Part shown: piece after piece, positions 19,146 to 27,412 of the stretch
Layout: each line of letters begins with the position of its first letter
How positions within the stretch are numbered: position 1 is the first letter of the stretch
Assembly (NCBI RefSeq): GCF_001612615.1
Contig: NZ_BDAU01000001.1
Coordinates: forward strand, 1 to 64,000
Direction of reading: 5' to 3'
Source: Nocardia amikacinitolerans NBRC 108937
GTDB taxonomy: Bacteria; Actinomycetota; Actinomycetes; Mycobacteriales; Mycobacteriaceae
DNA: 64,000 nt
Made by a program: the position numbers and the translations under genes
Notes under the pieces: model-generated
Told to the model about the DNA's origin: nothing
What the model saw: only the letters and a program-made list of their open reading frames with translations
Databases searched by the model: none

Positions 19146-20501
19146 ATGACCTCCATCGAACCCGCCACCGGCCGCGAGGCCGCGTGCGCAACCCCGTGTG
19201 GCGCGTTGCGGCGACCGGCCGAGCTGGCCCGCAATATCGATGTTTCGGGACTGGTCGACAGTACCGGCGGCTTGCTGGACCGGGCCATTTTCACCGACGA
19301 GGGCCTGTATCGCCAGGAGCTGCGCCGGGTCTTCGCCCCGAGCTGGCTCTTCTTGGCGCACACCGACCAGTTCCACAAGCCGGGCGACTTCTTCACCACC
19401 TACATGGGTGAGGATCCGGTCATCGTCACGATGGACAAGCAGCGCCGAATCCGCGCGTACCTGAACTCGTGCCGCCACCGTGGCGCGCGGGTACTCCGGG
19501 CCGACTTCGGCGCCACCCGTAACTTCACCTGCACCTACCACGGCTGGGCCTACGACCTCGACGGCAAACTGGTCTCGATTCCGAACCAGGACGGATATCC
19601 CGACTCGTTCGACACCGGCGACTGGGGTCTGGTCGAAGTGCCGCGCGTGGAGTGCTACCACGGCCTGATCTTCGGTACGTGGAACCCGCAACCCGCTTCG
19701 TTGCGCGACTACCTGGGCGATATGGCCTGGTACATGGACGCGATGCTCGACCACGACGACGAGGGCACCGTGGTCGCGGGCGGGGTGCACAAGTGGGTGC
19801 TGGACGGCAACTGGAAGCTGGCGGCCGAGCAGTTCGCGACCGATTGGTATCACGTCAACATGAGCCACGCGTCGGCGTTGATGGTGCTCTCGCCGACCAA
19901 GAATCCGAAGAACGAGATCGTGCACCGCACCGGGCGGCAGTACGTCGATCCGAACGGGCACGGGCACGGTTTCCCGGTACACCCCAAAAACCGCTTCAAT
20001 GCACAGAAGGTGCACGAGTGGACTGACTACGCGGCCTTGCGTGAGCGCCTCGGCGATGCCCGGGTGGAGGGCCCGCTGACCGACGGCCACGCCACCGTTT
20101 TCCCCAACTTCTCCTACCTGCCCGTCATCGGCACCATCCGGGTGTGGCACCCGAAGGGTCCCGACCGCATGGAGGTGTGGTCGTGGACTGTGGTCGACAA
20201 GTCCATGCCGCCGGAAGTCCGTGAAGCGCAACGGCTGTACAACCTGCGCACGTTCGGACCCAGCGGCATCTTCGAACAGGACGACGGCGAGAACTGGAGC
20301 GAAGTGCAGGCCATCTCGCACGGCTTCATCACCAACCAGGTGCCGCTCAACTACCAGATGGGCCTGGGCTCCGAGCGCGAGGACGGCAGGCACCCCGGCA
20401 CGACCAGCGAACTCTACAGCGACGCCGCCGGACGCGCGTTCTACGCCCGCTGGCGCGATCTGATGAACACACCCGCGTGGCACGAGAAGGACAACCGATG
20501 A
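19146..20501 (+). CDS. hcaE: Rieske ring-hydroxylating dioxygenase, alpha subunit (HcaE-like)
   Basis: This 451-aa subunit has the Rieske site CRHRG-N16-CTYHGW and the mononuclear iron triad in DWYHVNMSH (His, His, with a bridging Asp). It adds both atoms of O2 to the aromatic ring to make a cis-dihydrodiol. The ATG follows the two operator copies and starts a plus-strand operon; the open frame extends upstream but lacks homology there. Given the downstream MhpB-type ring cleaver, phenylpropionate or cinnamate is the likely substrate. Alpha and beta subunits are separated by the electron-transfer genes, which is not the usual order. Confidence 0.9.
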   Translation: MTSIEPATGREAACATPCGALRRPAELARNIDVSGLVDSTGGLLDRAIFTDEGLYRQELRRVFAPSWLFLAHTDQFHKPGDFFTTYMGEDPVIVTMDKQRRIRAYLNSCRHRGARVLRADFGATRNFTCTYHGWAYDLDGKLVSIPNQDGYPDSFDTGDWGLVEVPRVECYHGLIFGTWNPQPASLRDYLGDMAWYMDAMLDHDDEGTVVAGGVHKWVLDGNWKLAAEQFATDWYHVNMSHASALMVLSPTKNPKNEIVHRTGRQYVDPNGHGHGFPVHPKNRFNAQKVHEWTDYAALRERLGDARVEGPLTDGHATVFPNFSYLPVIGTIRVWHPKGPDRMEVWSWTVVDKSMPPEVREAQRLYNLRTFGPSGIFEQDDGENWSEVQAISHGFITNQVPLNYQMGLGSEREDGRHPGTTSELYSDAAGRAFYARWRDLMNTPAWHEKDNR

Positions 20502-20836
20502 GCAGCAACGGCATTCGCGTGGCCGCCCTCGACGACATCCCGGTCGGCGAGGGGATCGCGATCGACAAGACCGTCACCGGCACCGATGACGACATCGCGC
20601 TGCTGCGTGACGACGACGGCAGCGTGTACGCCCTCGACGACACCTGCACCCACGAGGTCGCCTCCCTGGCCGAGGGGTGGGTGGAGGACGGATACGTCGA
20701 ATGCCCCATGCACTCCAGCAAGTTCTGCCTGAAAAGCGGTGAAGTGCAATGCCTTCCCGCCACCCAGCACACCCGCCCGCATCGGGTCGAGGTGCGTGAC
20801 ACCGAGGTGTTCCTGTTCCCGAACGAGGCGCCATGA
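20498..20836 (+). CDS. hcaC: Rieske-type ferredoxin of the dioxygenase (HcaC-like)
   Basis: A 112-aa ferredoxin with the Rieske ligands CTH and CPMHSSKF at the normal spacing. It carries electrons from the reductase to the oxygenase. ATG overlaps the alpha-subunit stop by 4 nt and the stop overlaps the reductase start by 4 nt, so expression is tightly coupled. Length is standard for this ferredoxin type. Confidence 0.93.
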   Translation: MSSNGIRVAALDDIPVGEGIAIDKTVTGTDDDIALLRDDDGSVYALDDTCTHEVASLAEGWVEDGYVECPMHSSKFCLKSGEVQCLPATQHTRPHRVEVRDTEVFLFPNEAP

Positions 20837-22047
20837 TCGGCAGCGTAGTCATCGTCGGCGGTGGCATCGCCGGCCTCAGCACCGCCGCCGCGCTCCGGTC
20901 GGGTGGATTCGTCGGTGACATCACGCTGGTGGACGCCAGTGAATTCCCCTACGACCGGCCGCCGCTGTCCAAGGAGTTCCTGGCAGGCACCAAGCGGCTG
21001 ACCGAGATCTCCCTGCAGCCACCGCAGTGGTACGACGACCAGAAGGTCCGGCTCGTCTCGAACTCCAAGGTCACCGCACTGCGGCCAAGCATCGGCGAGG
21101 TCGAACTGTTCGACGGCACAACGATTCCCGCCGACCGCGTGGTATTGGCCACCGGCGGGCGCGCCGCACGGCCACCGATCCCCGGCAGCCAGGACGCGCG
21201 AGTGCATGTGCTGCGCACCGCAACCGATGCCGAAAGACTCCGTGCCGCACTACAACCCGGCGCACGACTGCTCGTGGTCGGGGCCGGGCTGATCGGCGCC
21301 GAAGTCGCCTCCACCGCAGTTGATCTCGACTGTGAGGTGGCGTTGGTCGACCCGCTTCGACCACCGTTGACGCATGCGGTCGGCTCCGAGATCGCCGCCT
21401 GGCTGCACGACCTGCACATCCGACGCGGCGTCGTCAGCGTGCGCTCCGGCGTGGAATCGCTGCGCGCCACTCCCTCGGGCATCGAAGCTCACCTGACCTC
21501 CGCGGACAGGCCCCGGGAGTTCGACGTCGTCGTGCTCGGTGTGGGCATGGTGCCGGAGACCACACTCGCCGAGACCGCCGGGCTCGAGGTCGACCGCGGC
21601 ATCGTCGTCGACCGTACTCAGACCACCTCCAACCCCGCCGTGCTGGCGGTCGGCGACCCGGCGCGCGTCCGCGATGGCGGCGCATTGCTCCCGCGCACCG
21701 AGCACTGGGAAGCCGCCCAGCGCGACGGGCAACGGGCCGCCGCGACCATTCTCGGCGCCCCACCCCCCGCCGACACCGCGCCGTGGTTTTGGACCGATCG
21801 TCATCACGTGCACGTCGAGGTGGTCGGCGATATGGCGGCCGCCGAACGTACCGTGCTCCGAGGAACCGTTGGTGATGTCAAGTTCTCGGCGTTCGGTCTG
21901 ACCGGCGGCCGCGTCGTCGGCGCGGTCGCGGTGAACGACTCCACCGCGGTGCGCGCCGCCCGCCGTCTCATCGACCGCGGCATCGTCGTCGACACGGCCC
22001 GGTTGACCGACCCGGCCACCGACCTACGCCAACTGCTGCTCGGCTGA
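20833..22047 (+). CDS. hcaD: Ferredoxin-NAD(+) reductase of the dioxygenase (HcaD-like)
   Basis: The 404-aa flavoprotein has an N-terminal FAD motif, VVIVGGGIAGLSTAAALR, the family block YDRPPLSKEFLAG, and a second nucleotide-binding motif RLLVVGAGLIGAEVAST for NADH. It reduces the Rieske ferredoxin. Overlaps the ferredoxin gene by 4 nt. Typical BphA4/HcaD length and domain order, with a C-terminal dimerisation domain (PWFWTDRHHVHVEVVGD). Confidence 0.93.
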   Translation: MIGSVVIVGGGIAGLSTAAALRSGGFVGDITLVDASEFPYDRPPLSKEFLAGTKRLTEISLQPPQWYDDQKVRLVSNSKVTALRPSIGEVELFDGTTIPADRVVLATGGRAARPPIPGSQDARVHVLRTATDAERLRAALQPGARLLVVGAGLIGAEVASTAVDLDCEVALVDPLRPPLTHAVGSEIAAWLHDLHIRRGVVSVRSGVESLRATPSGIEAHLTSADRPREFDVVVLGVGMVPETTLAETAGLEVDRGIVVDRTQTTSNPAVLAVGDPARVRDGGALLPRTEHWEAAQRDGQRAAATILGAPPPADTAPWFWTDRHHVHVEVVGDMAAAERTVLRGTVGDVKFSAFGLTGGRVVGAVAVNDSTAVRAARRLIDRGIVVDTARLTDPATDLRQLLLG

Positions 22048-22048
22048 T

Positions 22049-22065
22049 GTGCCGTCCTGCGGCAC
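22049..22065. promoter_or_regulatory. Operator-like palindrome before the dioxygenase beta gene
   Basis: GTGCCG-tcctg-CGGCAC with flanking T...A gives perfect 7-bp arms, the best copy of the motif in the window. It sits directly after the reductase stop codon and 40 bp before the beta-subunit start, suggesting a second regulated promoter inside the operon. Confidence 0.65.
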
Positions 22066-22104
22066 AGACGTTTCGGCGCTCCCGTAAAGAAGGGATGAAA
22101 TGAC

Positions 22105-22674
22105 ATGGTGAGCACCACGACAGCGCAGTCCGTCGTCGGCGCGAGGGCCGATATGCACACCCATTTCGAGGTGGAACAGTTCTATTACCTCGAGGCGGAA
22201 CTACTGGACGACGGCCGCTTCACCGACTGGCTGGATCTGCTCGACGACGACCTCGACTACTGGATGCCGACCCGCACCAACCGATTGCGCCGTCAACAGG
22301 CGCTCTCGATCGCCGCCCGCGGAGAGGCCGCCTATTTCGAGGAGACCAAGGACAGTCTCGCCTGGCGCATCCGCCGCTTCGACTCCGGCATGGCCTGGGC
22401 CGAGGACCCACCATCGCGAACCCGGCACCTGATCACCAACATCGTTGTGCACCAGGTCGATCCGAGCGAGAACGCCGAGTTCACCGTCAATGACCTGTTG
22501 GTGCGTTCGGCGTTCCTGGTCTACCGCAATCGCCTCGAACGCGAGGAGAACATCTTCGCCGGACAGCGCACCGACCTTCTGCGTCGCACCGAGACCGGCC
22601 TGCGGGTGGCGCGCCGCACCATCCTGCTGGATCAGAACATCCTGCAGGCCAAGAACATTTCGATCTTCTTCTGA
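22105..22674 (+). CDS. hcaF: Aromatic-ring dioxygenase, beta subunit (HcaF-like)
   Basis: A 189-aa small subunit with a SnoaL/NTF2-like fold. Diagnostic blocks are EVEQFYYLEAELLDDGRFTDWLDLLDDDLDYWMPTR-like opening, HLITNIVVHQV and the conserved end RTILLDQNILQAKNISIFF. It completes the alpha3beta3 oxygenase. The start has a strong AAGAAGGG ribosome site. It is preceded by its own operator-like palindrome. Confidence 0.93.
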   Translation: MVSTTTAQSVVGARADMHTHFEVEQFYYLEAELLDDGRFTDWLDLLDDDLDYWMPTRTNRLRRQQALSIAARGEAAYFEETKDSLAWRIRRFDSGMAWAEDPPSRTRHLITNIVVHQVDPSENAEFTVNDLLVRSAFLVYRNRLEREENIFAGQRTDLLRRTETGLRVARRTILLDQNILQAKNISIFF

Positions 22675-22690
22675 CCCGAGGGGACAATCC

Positions 22691-23581
22691 GTGTCCGTCA
22701 CCGAAATCGATCACGCCTTGCAAGAGCACAACATTCAGCTCACCCACCACACGGTCGCGACGACGCTCGGCCCGATCGCCGTCGCCGAAGCCGGAACCGG
22801 GCCCGCGCTGGTCATGCTGCACGGCGGCGGCCCCGGCGCGTCCGGCGTCAGCAACTACCACCAGAACCTGCCCGCGCTCACCGAGCGCTTCCGCGTGATC
22901 CTGCCCGACCAGCCCGGATTCGGCGGCAGCTACCGCCCGACCGAAGCCGATCTCGACACCCGCTCGATCACCCAGATCACCGTCGATGCCCTGTACCAGG
23001 CGCTGGACGCACTCACCATCGACCGCTTCCACCTGCTCGGCAACAGCCTCGGCGGCGCGGCCGCACTCGCCATGGCACAGACCCGACCCGAACGCATCAC
23101 TGGTCTAATTCTGATGGCGCCGGGCGGCGGTTGGCTCCCCTTCGGCCCCACGCCCACCGAGGGACAGAAGGCGATGTTCCGCTACTACAACAGCGGCGGA
23201 CCCACCGAGAAGAAAATGGCCAACTTCATCCGCACCATGGTCTTCGACCACAAGCAGTTCGGTGCGGACGTCGTCAAAGCCCGCTACGAGGCATCACTGG
23301 ACGAAAGCCACATCGAGTTCTACCACCGCTACAACGCCGCCTTCGCCAAACGCCACGGCATGGATCCCCTGTGGCGCGACCTGCACAAGATCAAAGCACC
23401 GACCCTGCTGCTGTGGGGGCGCGACGACCGCACCATCACCCTCGATGGAGCGCAGATCATGCTCAAGAACATCCGCGACGTCCAAATGCACATCTTCGGC
23501 AACTGCGGGCACTGGGTACAGCTCGAGCGGGCACGCGAATTCGAGCGCTTGGTCGGCGATTTCCTGGCGGACCGGGCATGA
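22691..23581 (+). CDS. mhpC: Meta-cleavage product C-C hydrolase (MhpC/BphD family)
   Basis: The 296-aa alpha/beta hydrolase has VMLHGGGPGASGVSNYHQN, the nucleophile elbow LLGNSLGGAAAL (Ser), WGRDDRTI (Asp) and FGNCGHWVQLE (His), all hallmarks of C-C bond hydrolases. It cleaves the ring-fission product to 2-hydroxypentadienoate plus a short acid (succinate for phenylpropionate, fumarate for cinnamate). Start is GTG with GAGGGG at ideal spacing; the longer upstream frame lies inside the beta-subunit gene. Overlaps hcaB by 4 nt. Confidence 0.94.
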   Translation: MSVTEIDHALQEHNIQLTHHTVATTLGPIAVAEAGTGPALVMLHGGGPGASGVSNYHQNLPALTERFRVILPDQPGFGGSYRPTEADLDTRSITQITVDALYQALDALTIDRFHLLGNSLGGAAALAMAQTRPERITGLILMAPGGGWLPFGPTPTEGQKAMFRYYNSGGPTEKKMANFIRTMVFDHKQFGADVVKARYEASLDESHIEFYHRYNAAFAKRHGMDPLWRDLHKIKAPTLLLWGRDDRTITLDGAQIMLKNIRDVQMHIFGNCGHWVQLERAREFERLVGDFLADRA

Positions 23582-24411
23582 TCGGTTGGCTCGCGGGCTA
23601 CTCCGTTCTCGTCACCGGCGGCGGCACCGGCATCGGACGCGCCGTCGCCGAACGCTTCGTCGCCGAGGGCGCCTCGGTGACCATCCTCGGCCGCCGCTTG
23701 GATCAACTGAAAGAGGTCGTCGAGAACTGCATCGATCCGGACCGCATGCATGCCGTCGAGGCAGACGTCCGCGACTCCGATCGGCTGCACGCCGCCGTCG
23801 CCGAAACCGTCGACCGCTTCGGCAAACTCGACACCCTCGTCGCCAATGCCGGTATCTGGGACTACCAGCGCCAACTCACCCGACTGACCGCTGCGGAGCT
23901 GTCGGACGCCTTCGACGAGGTGTTCTCGATCAACGTCAAAGGCTACTTCCTCGCCGCGGAAGCCGCTTGGCGGGAACTGGTGAAGACCCGCGGCAGCATT
24001 GTCATGACGCTGTCCAATGCCTCCTTCTACGTCAACGGCGGCGGCCCGGTCTACACCGCCAGCAAGCACGCCTGCCTCGGGCTGATGCGCGAACTCGCCT
24101 ACGAACTGGCTCCGAAAGTCCGCGTCAACGGCGTCGCCTGCGGCGGCATGAACACCGACCTACGCGGACCCGAATCACTTGCCCTACACGACCGTTCGCT
24201 GGCGGCTTCGTTCGCGAAGAAGAAGCCGGGCAACGCACCGCCGCCGATCCCGCTGCACGACTCCAGCACCGACCCGGCGGACTTCACCGGCCCCTACGTC
24301 CTGCTCGCCTCCCGGGAGCAGAGTGGCCCCATCACCGGACAAGCCATTTCGGTCGACGGTGGCGTCGGTGTGCGCGGCTTCACGACCGCCGCGGGCGGCG
24401 ACCACCTGTAG
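23578..24411 (+). CDS. hcaB: cis-Dihydrodiol dehydrogenase, SDR family (HcaB-like)
   Basis: A 277-aa short-chain dehydrogenase with the cofactor motif VLVTGGGTGIGRAV, the NAG motif LVANAGIWD and catalytic Ser-Tyr-x3-Lys (SNASFY..., YTASKHA). The length and C-terminal region match dihydrodiol dehydrogenases that re-aromatise the dioxygenase product to a catechol using NAD+. Translationally coupled to mhpC. Confidence 0.92.
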   Translation: MIGWLAGYSVLVTGGGTGIGRAVAERFVAEGASVTILGRRLDQLKEVVENCIDPDRMHAVEADVRDSDRLHAAVAETVDRFGKLDTLVANAGIWDYQRQLTRLTAAELSDAFDEVFSINVKGYFLAAEAAWRELVKTRGSIVMTLSNASFYVNGGGPVYTASKHACLGLMRELAYELAPKVRVNGVACGGMNTDLRGPESLALHDRSLAASFAKKKPGNAPPPIPLHDSSTDPADFTGPYVLLASREQSGPITGQAISVDGGVGVRGFTTAAGGDHL

Positions 24412-24454
24412 TTTCACGATCCGCCGCACTCCGACCGAAGGCTGGTGACGTGAC

Positions 24455-24913
24455 ATGCCCACCCCACCGATTCCCATCCCGCAACTGCCCGCACCGTGGA
24501 CCACCACAATCAGAACCCGTTCTACGGCAAGGGTTGTACTGGAGGTGCGCCGACCCGCCGACTGCACCGCGATCATCGAACTCGAACGTTGCGCCACCGG
24601 CCGACTGCGCCACGCCTACCCGGTCGACTCGCACGACATCGAGGCCCGCATCGTTGAAACCCTCCCGGGACCGTTGCTTTCGGAACTTCTCGGTGCGCTT
24701 GCCACCTCCATCCACACGACCGATCCCCGCTGCCGCCGGATCGTTTTCGCCACCGGTGTCGAGGACTCCGACATCCTGGCTGCCGCCGAGGCCGTCGGCT
24801 ACCGCCATGTCGTCGACGTCGACCTTCCCGAAGCCGAACTGAGCCTGATGGTCGACGAGCCCGCTTGGGTCACCGCCGTCGACATGGACATCGACCACGT
24901 GCCCGGCACCTGA
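24455..24913 (+). CDS. Small protein with GNAT-like C-terminal half, unknown function
   Basis: This 152-aa protein has no clear full-length match I recognise. The C-terminal part (DPRCRRIVFATGVEDSDILAAAEAVGYRHVVDVDLPEAELSLMV, split across residues ~85-135) resembles the last strands and helix of GNAT acetyltransferases; a clear acetyl-CoA loop is not visible. It is the last gene of the plus-strand operon, 43 bp after hcaB, and its stop abuts the stop of the convergent XRE regulator. It may be a degenerate or atypical GNAT. No strong ribosome site supports the ATG. Confidence 0.5.
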   Translation: MPTPPIPIPQLPAPWTTTIRTRSTARVVLEVRRPADCTAIIELERCATGRLRHAYPVDSHDIEARIVETLPGPLLSELLGALATSIHTTDPRCRRIVFATGVEDSDILAAAEAVGYRHVVDVDLPEAELSLMVDEPAWVTAVDMDIDHVPGT

Positions 24914-25555
24914 TCAGCGGTCCAGAACATCGGCCGCGCCCGGTCCATGCGCGCCCCGCGTGACAGGCGGACCGAACTGGCGAACCTGCGGAATGGTGGT
25001 GACCATGTGGGCCACCACCCGCTCGCTCAAGCACAGATGCCGGTGCGGGACGTCGCCTGGGAATCGCACGAAATCACCCGCAGCGAGGTCGACGGTGTCG
25101 TTGAGCGGCCCGGTACGGAACTTGCCAGAGATCACGTAGATGTGATGGAGAGTTCCTGGCGCGTGCGGTTCGACCACCTCCGGTTCCGTGCCGGTTCGTT
25201 CCAGCCGGAGCACCAGCGTCCGCACGTAACCGGAACCATAGGTCTCGTCGAGCATGCGCTCGGACCAGTTTGCGGCCTCGGACCACTCGCTCTCCGCAGC
25301 TCGCTGCACGTAGACCGGCGTTCCCCATTCTGTGAGCAATCGGCGCGCGGTCACATCCAGCGCCGCACCCAGCTGCGACAGCGTTTCGATGGTGGGGTTG
25401 CCGACGCCTTGCTCGATCTTCGACAGGGTCTGTTTCGACAGCCCCGACCGGCGGGCCAACTCGCCCAGGGACATCACCCGTTCCAGCCGGTAACGGCGGA
25501 CATTGCGTGCGACCAGCTCGTTCTCGTTGGGTCGGCCGTCACTTTTGATGTACAT
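24914..25555 (-). CDS. XRE-family regulator with C-terminal cupin domain
   Basis: The 213-aa protein has an N-terminal XRE helix-turn-helix (MSLGELARRSGLSKQTLSKIEQG, residues ~28-50 in two parts) and a C-terminal cupin (HAPGTLHHIYVISGK, LAAGDFVRFPGDVPHRH). Such proteins sense small acids or amines and often repress neighbouring catabolic genes. It is convergent with the dioxygenase operon. A short palindrome, CGTCA-ttgt-TGACG, lies just before its start codon and may be its own operator. Confidence 0.85.
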   Translation of the reverse strand: MYIKSDGRPNENELVARNVRRYRLERVMSLGELARRSGLSKQTLSKIEQGVGNPTIETLSQLGAALDVTARRLLTEWGTPVYVQRAAESEWSEAANWSERMLDETYGSGYVRTLVLRLERTGTEPEVVEPHAPGTLHHIYVISGKFRTGPLNDTVDLAAGDFVRFPGDVPHRHLCLSERVVAHMVTTIPQVRQFGPPVTRGAHGPGAADVLDR

Positions 25556-25557
25556 AC

Positions 25558-25571
25558 CGTCATTGTTGACG
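25558..25571. promoter_or_regulatory. Short palindrome at the XRE-cupin start
   Basis: Perfect 5-bp arms CGTCA and TGACG around ttgt lie 2-16 nt upstream of the ATG. Binding here would block initiation, so autoregulation is possible. The motif is short and could be chance. Confidence 0.35.
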
Positions 25572-25638
25572 AACGACCGGAAGAATGCACCCCCGTGGGG
25601 TCTCCAGCATGAATCGGTCGAACCTCCGTCGCGAACGG

Positions 25639-26340
25639 CTATTTTCTCCGGTCGGCCGCGGCAGCCCGGGCGCGCCGCATCTGGTCAGGCGTCAGGGGGG
25701 TCGATGGCAGCGGCGATTGCGGCACGGTGCTCGCCCGCATCCCGGCGAGCAGCAGGGCGAGGTACCGCCGCCAGTTTTCCGGGAGTACCGGCTCGGTGAG
25801 AATCGCGATGCCGTGCACCATCGTGACCGCCGCGCACACGTCGGCCACCTCCACGTCCGGACGCACCGCGCCGTCGGCCTTGGCCCGCTCGAGCAGTTGG
25901 ATGAGCGCGGGCTCGATCGTCTCCTCGTACCGCGCCGAGGCCGTCGCGCGATCCAGTAACTCACTCAGCGCCGCGGAGAGTCCACGATTCCCGGCAACCC
26001 GGCCGCAGGCGTACTCCAACCACCGCGCGAGACCGGACCAAGCGTCGACTTCGCGGGTCGCCACCTCGGCCGCTGCCGCCAGTTCCTCGAGCGTACGCGT
26101 GAGCAGATCATCGATCAGTTCCTGCTTGTTCGCGAAGTGCCGGTACACCGTGCCGACACCGACACCAGCCGCTGCGGCAACCTCGTCGAGCGTCATATCG
26201 AGCCCGCGCTCGGCGAGCACCGACTCGGCCGCCTCGACGAGCTTGCGCCGATTGCGGACAGCGTCGGCCCGCCGCCTGCGCACCACCTTCTTCTCCGGCG
26301 CACGGCGGCCGCACCGCGCCGACTCCCCAGATTCGATCAC
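25639..26340 (-). CDS. TetR-family transcriptional regulator
   Basis: A 233-aa regulator with the TetR helix-turn-helix MTLDEVAAAAGVGVGTVYRHF followed by ANKQELIDDLL, and a helical ligand-binding domain. The ligand is unknown. The start chosen is the GTG of VIESGES, which has AGGAG 10 nt upstream; an earlier ATG adds 35 residues of low-complexity sequence over the promoter region. It is divergent from the IclR gene. Three TGTCAC boxes lie in the shared upstream region. Confidence 0.85.
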   Translation of the reverse strand: MIESGESARCGRRAPEKKVVRRRRADAVRNRRKLVEAAESVLAERGLDMTLDEVAAAAGVGVGTVYRHFANKQELIDDLLTRTLEELAAAAEVATREVDAWSGLARWLEYACGRVAGNRGLSAALSELLDRATASARYEETIEPALIQLLERAKADGAVRPDVEVADVCAAVTMVHGIAILTEPVLPENWRRYLALLLAGMRASTVPQSPLPSTPLTPDQMRRARAAAADRRK

Positions 26341-26524
26341 CCTCTTGCTCCTCGACCAGCGAAGCGGCGATGCCACCGATGCCAACGCCACAATTCCGAG
26401 TTGTGTCACTTTTAATTTACAGTTTGTCACTCTTGACGTACACAAAGCCCACCTGCATCATTGTCACGTATAAGTGCCAATCGGCTCAATAGAGTTGACA
26501 TAGCCCAGTAAGAGGGAAGCCAGT
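26341..26524. promoter_or_regulatory. AT-rich divergent promoter region with TGTCAC direct repeats
   Basis: Between the TetR and IclR genes there are TGTCACT boxes at 26404-26410 and 26425-26431, exactly 21 bp (two helical turns) apart, and a related TGTCACG at 26462. Between the first two lies the most AT-rich run of the neighbourhood (tttaatttaca), a likely -10 region for the TetR gene. TTGACA at 26492 is a possible -35 for the IclR gene. Direct repeats at two-turn spacing fit an operator. Confidence 0.5.
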
Positions 26525-27313
26525 ATGACCACGTCCATCGCCGAACCGGTCCGAGACGATCGCGCCGCCGTAGACAAGGCCATCAGTCTGCTCATCGCCT
26601 TCGGAGACCACGCCGGTACCGGACTGGGCGTCAGCGAACTCGCCAGGCGCGCGCAACTCAGCAAGTCGACCGCATTCCGGGTACTCGGCATGCTCGAGCG
26701 CAACGGAGTGGTGGAACGCGTCGGAACCGGATACCGCCTCGGCGCGCGACTGCACCAACTCGGCCAAGCCGTCTATTCCCCCGAGCACGAACAGATCCGC
26801 GACCTGCTACTTCCGTTCCTCACCGACCTCTACGAAGCCACCCGTCACACGGTGCATCTGGCCGCACTGCACGGAACCGATGTCGTCTACCTCGCGAAAC
26901 TGTACGGCCACCGCACCATTGCGGCGCCCTCACGGATCGGCGGACGGCTACCCGCACACGGCACAGCAGTCGGCAAGGTCCTGCTCGCCTACCGCTCACA
27001 CACCGCCACACAAGCACACGCCACCCCACTGCACGCGCTCACACCGCACACCATCATCGACCCGGCCCGACTCGCTGACGAGCTGGCGGGCATCCGCCGC
27101 ACCGGCATCGCCCACGACAATCAGGAAAGCCGGATCGGTCTGTCCTGCCTCGCGGCACCGGTGTTCGACCACCGCGGCCGCGCCCTCGCGGCACTGTCCA
27201 TCGCCGGACCGCACGGCCAATTCGATACCCGCCGCCTGGAAACGGGCCTGCGCCGAATTTGTGCGTCGGCAACCAAGACCATCGTCCGCGCCCAGCTACC
27301 GCGATCCGCGTAA
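26525..27313 (+). CDS. IclR-family transcriptional regulator
   Basis: The 262-aa protein has an N-terminal winged helix (LGVSELARRAQLSKSTAFRVLGMLERNG) and a C-terminal IclR effector domain (LPAHGTAVGKVLLA, LAAPVFDHRGRALAALSIAG). IclR members commonly control mhp/hpp-type aromatic operons, sensing the substrate. Its position at the end of the cluster makes it the leading candidate for binding GTGCCG-N5-CGGCAC. ATG has AGAGGGA upstream. Confidence 0.88.
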   Translation: MTTSIAEPVRDDRAAVDKAISLLIAFGDHAGTGLGVSELARRAQLSKSTAFRVLGMLERNGVVERVGTGYRLGARLHQLGQAVYSPEHEQIRDLLLPFLTDLYEATRHTVHLAALHGTDVVYLAKLYGHRTIAAPSRIGGRLPAHGTAVGKVLLAYRSHTATQAHATPLHALTPHTIIDPARLADELAGIRRTGIAHDNQESRIGLSCLAAPVFDHRGRALAALSIAGPHGQFDTRRLETGLRRICASATKTIVRAQLPRSA

Positions 27314-27412
27314 TTCAGGGGTCGACCGGCGATAGTCTCGAGGTAGATCATCGAGAGGTGGGCAATGATGCTTTGTCGGCCGTGGCTCGGATGGGATGAC
27401 TCGGTGTAGTCG

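Noticed and set aside
18984..20483. Upstream 500 codons of an 827-codon minus-strand frame
   Set aside because: This part is antisense to the dioxygenase alpha gene; only the last 327 codons match a dehydrogenase, with a start at 18983.
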